The notes under the pieces: generated by a model
The model's input: the letters and a program-made list of their open reading frames with translations, nothing else
What the model was told of the DNA's origin: nothing
The model's database searches: none
Part shown: positions 61,036-64,000 of the stretch, piece by piece
How the letters are laid out: each line of letters opens with the position of its first letter
Position numbering within the stretch: position 1 is the first letter of the stretch
From: Cordia subcordata
Taxonomy: Eukaryota; Streptophyta; Magnoliopsida; Boraginales; Cordiaceae
Length of the DNA stretch: 64,000 bases
Assembly (NCBI GenBank): GCA_028554755.1
Contig: JAPTOF010000010.1
Location: forward strand, 4,014,001 to 4,078,000
Reading direction: 5' to 3'
Position numbers and translations under genes: made by a program

Positions 61036-63131
61036 CTCAAATGTTCCTTCTCAATTAGCAAAACTTTTTCTTACTGATTTCAAGTCTATTGGTGTGCGAT
61101 AAGTTGTACATGAATGTATTCTATCTTAATACAAATCCTTACTATTTAGACAGGGAAAGATTTGAACAAGGGGTAAATAGCTCATTCGACGAGAGAAATA
61201 TTTGCCATGATGATTGCAAGTAACAATGAAAATCAACACCGCTTGTCACAAGCTATCATTTGAGACAATTAGTCAAGAAGGCTTCAAACCATTAAAATAA
61301 GAAAGAGAAATATAATGTTTTCCTATACAAATTCTACAGAGGGTACCATAATCAGTAGGAAGCTCAGTTGTTTTTTCTGCAGCAAAAGATGAAGCCAAAA
61401 AAATCACAATTAAACGATTTTGGAACGAAAATTTTACCTGTTAGATATAACAACGAAAGCATTCACAAACAGATTTTTCCTGTGTCAATCCCAAGATGTG
61501 ATCGCAAAAGATTATTTTACAGAGTGAAACTTGAATCTCTATTACGACTTGGAAACTGTGCTTAGCAAAAGACGGAGCTGTCTTATTAGAACAACATCCA
61601 GACAAACTCTGTAGTTATCCAGAGAAAAGACAAAAGCCATCGCCATGAGAGCGGAACATTTGTTATTCTAGAAGATGTATAACATAGTATTATATACAAT
61701 TCCAAATCGATGCTTCATAGTTTTCTTTTATTTTGCAGTACTATAAATTGAATCTTTCCGACCATTTTGTTTATATTCTTAAAAGATGTATAGGGTGCAC
61801 ACTGTGTGTAGCAATACAGAGTTCCTTAGCACGCAAAGACTTGTTCACTTGATTAGTTTTGCCTAAACAAATTGGCCGTTCTTTGTTACCATGAAACGTA
61901 AAAATGCCACATTTAGAAAGGCTAAATTGTTCTCACGACATGTCTCTCTACACACCCATCACATTACACACCATCCTTGGTACCAACGCCACATTTGCAA
62001 AAGGTATAGAAAAGCAGTTTTGCAAGCTCAACATGAATAAAAATGAGCCGAAAAACTTTTACAGAAGAGAAATTTCATTTGAGATATAATCATGTTATCT
62101 GTTATGGTAATATGAGAAATGGAGAAAGAATCATGGCTGCCTAATTCAGGCTTCCATAAGAATGGAAAATCAAATTTGCAGATCACAAGAATGCAACGGT
62201 CAGCATCTTGTGTTGAACTTAAGAAGATAAAGCAACACCGGAAACTTGGGAATGCAAGATTCCCACCTCCTAACATGGGAATGAAATTGGAAGAATTCAT
62301 GACAATATTGGATTCTTGAAAATGTCATTCTCAAGAATGTTTTTTTTCTTTTGTAAACCAAATATGGAAATCTACATTTTTGACTTTGCATTCTCAAGAA
62401 TCTTATAAGATTCTATAAACCAAACGCCCCTTTAACGGCACATTTAAATGTCAACAAACTTGTTCCTTTAGTATTACAGAAAAAAGTGGGGAATGCTCAT
62501 TTTTATAACAATAAGTGGTTTAGATAATTTTCGGTATACTCAGTCCATAGTGTTTACTTCATTCACTCAACAAATAACTTTGTGGTTGATAAAAATGTGT
62601 ACCCCTTGATTAATTAAGAAGTGAACTAACAATTTTATGCTTGAAAATAAATAGGGATTGTGAGAAGTGACTGAAAATAGACAAGAGCTTCAATACCCTT
62701 ATGGTTAAGCCGCCCTTATTTTTTGGATGGCCATTGCTGTAAAGATTCAAATAAAAGAGACAACTTAAAGAGCAGTCATAGAAAACAACTTCTTGAGTTA
62801 TTTTTAATAAAATTAGAGTGTTTTTTAATAATTCTCTATTTAGATTATACGCCTAAAAGTCCAGAACTTCTAATTTCTTGATTCAATTTCCCTTATTTTC
62901 TTTTTTTTTCTTTTTTTTTCTTTTTAACTTCACCTAACCCTTTATTCAACATGTAGCTAATTCTTTAATTTAATTTTACACAATAACCTAAGATCTTTAT
63001 TTCTAACACTTATCTATCTAACATATAATTTTATACTATTAGTATTTAACAATAACAAGAAAAAAGAATAGTAATTAACTTAATAATGACAATGCATGAA
63101 TTAGACAATCATTCTCTTAATCTTTCTTTAA

Positions 63132-63134
<3 letters not shown>

Positions 63135-63162
<28 letters not shown>
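63135..63162. repeat. (AT)n microsatellite
   Basis: A continuous TA dinucleotide run. Confidence 0.9.
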
Positions 63163-63163
<1 letters not shown>

Positions 63164-64000
63164 CTTTTTAATTTGGAAAATAATTCTAAAGTTTATAACG
63201 TATTTTCTAGTATTTTAAAAGAAATTTTTTAAATGTTTTAGCAAATAAACACGTTTCTAATTTTGTAAAAGAGAAAATTATTTTTTTTTAAACTTTCAAT
63301 TGGTGACGTGTTTTTTAAGTTTTTTTTTTTAATAAAAAATGAGAACTCTAATTTTTCTTTGAAAACTGAGGTTAAAAAATAAGAGACAGTTTTCTCTAAG
63401 TAAATGAAGCACTGTTTTTATAGCAGTAAGTGGTTCCGATCGTTTTGACTTTATGTGATTCCCATCTTCCTCTAGTAAATCACTAGCAGTCTTTATCGAG
63501 TGCATCAACTCGGACTTCTTCCATTAGTCCTGTCATGATCGCGCACTCAACAAAAGAATTTTACAAGCCACATTGCCCTTCTTTGCTCACGCGATATTTC
63601 TAGATTGCTTTTTCTCGTTACCCAAGATTCCCATTGCTCATCCACACACAACTGGAAAAAGGTGGGTCATCGTCAGCTGAAATAATGAACTAAATTGTCT
63701 ACAACACCATCACATGGAAGATTGGAAATACAAAAGTTTCGCGCACATAAGATGACCCACATAGAGTTAGGTGGTGGCCTACATGTAATGTGTGGTAAGA
63801 AGTTTTCAGTATGGGCCAAGAACGAAGGTTTTGTTATGATGGCTGTCTTAAGGTAAAAGAGAGAAAGGATTCAATGACAATCTTTGATTGGTTCGTACTC
63901 TATACATGAATAAATTCCCATGCAACAATTTATAAAGTGAAAGTTCTAAAAGATATTCTTTGCAACTCTCAGCAAGCAAAGTTTACATAAAGATTCACTT

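Larger units (their letters stand above)
60062..64000. other. Intergenic, no confident gene
   Basis: Short open frames at 61368-61565 and 62028-62319 have no recognisable family. A possible LINE RNase H relic is listed separately. TCATTCTCAAGAATG-type words near 62320-62405 repeat locally and may mark a small decayed element. An (AT)n run lies at 63135-63162. Confidence 0.4.

Overview
The window is nuclear DNA of a flowering plant, most likely a eudicot. It is AT-rich, its genes are split by many GT-AG introns, and the products are plant families. I cannot name the species. All exon borders below were read by eye from splice signals and checked by whether reading phase carries across each junction.

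Layout. 1-9 kb is a gene graveyard: a decayed LINE reverse transcriptase, a broken MRS2/MGT6-type magnesium-transporter relic (+), and an ankyrin-PGG pseudogene (-) with several separate lesions. 9-11.7 kb holds foldback elements and a dispersed repeat. 11.8-19.5 kb is an intact 11-exon CDP-diacylglycerol synthase gene (-). 21.06-22.47 kb is a decayed tandem array. 23.4-23.9 kb is a truncated copy of the Pol IV/Pol V subunit NRPD7/NRPE7 (+). 24.6-26.5 kb is the ribosomal protein S15 gene (-) with a classic ribosomal-protein promoter. 28.7-31.6 kb is a five-exon GDSL esterase/lipase gene (-). 31.85-33.17 kb is a solo LTR with a perfect 5-bp target duplication. 33.5-39.2 kb is a nine-exon P-loop kinase of the zeta-toxin-fold/NADKc-like family (-). 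39.3-45.6 kb is intergenic and contains a complete-looking non-autonomous Helitron. 45.6-51.1 kb (5' leader possibly to about 52.8 kb) is a TZP-like gene with tandem zinc knuckles and a Plus3 domain (-). 52.8-64 kb is gene-poor, with a MITE-like element and pieces of an unrecognised gene split by a foldback element.

The five intact genes are all on the minus strand. They serve unrelated housekeeping or regulatory roles: phospholipid synthesis, translation, a secreted or vacuolar lipase/esterase, a P-loop kinase, and light/growth regulation. Nothing suggests an operon or co-functional cluster.

I found no previously undescribed gene system. The interest lies in genome dynamics: several pseudogenes with readable lesions, a family of at least nine foldback elements with TTTGGATTGG-type ends, a Helitron, a solo LTR, and SINE and LINE fragments that share the same 3' tail.
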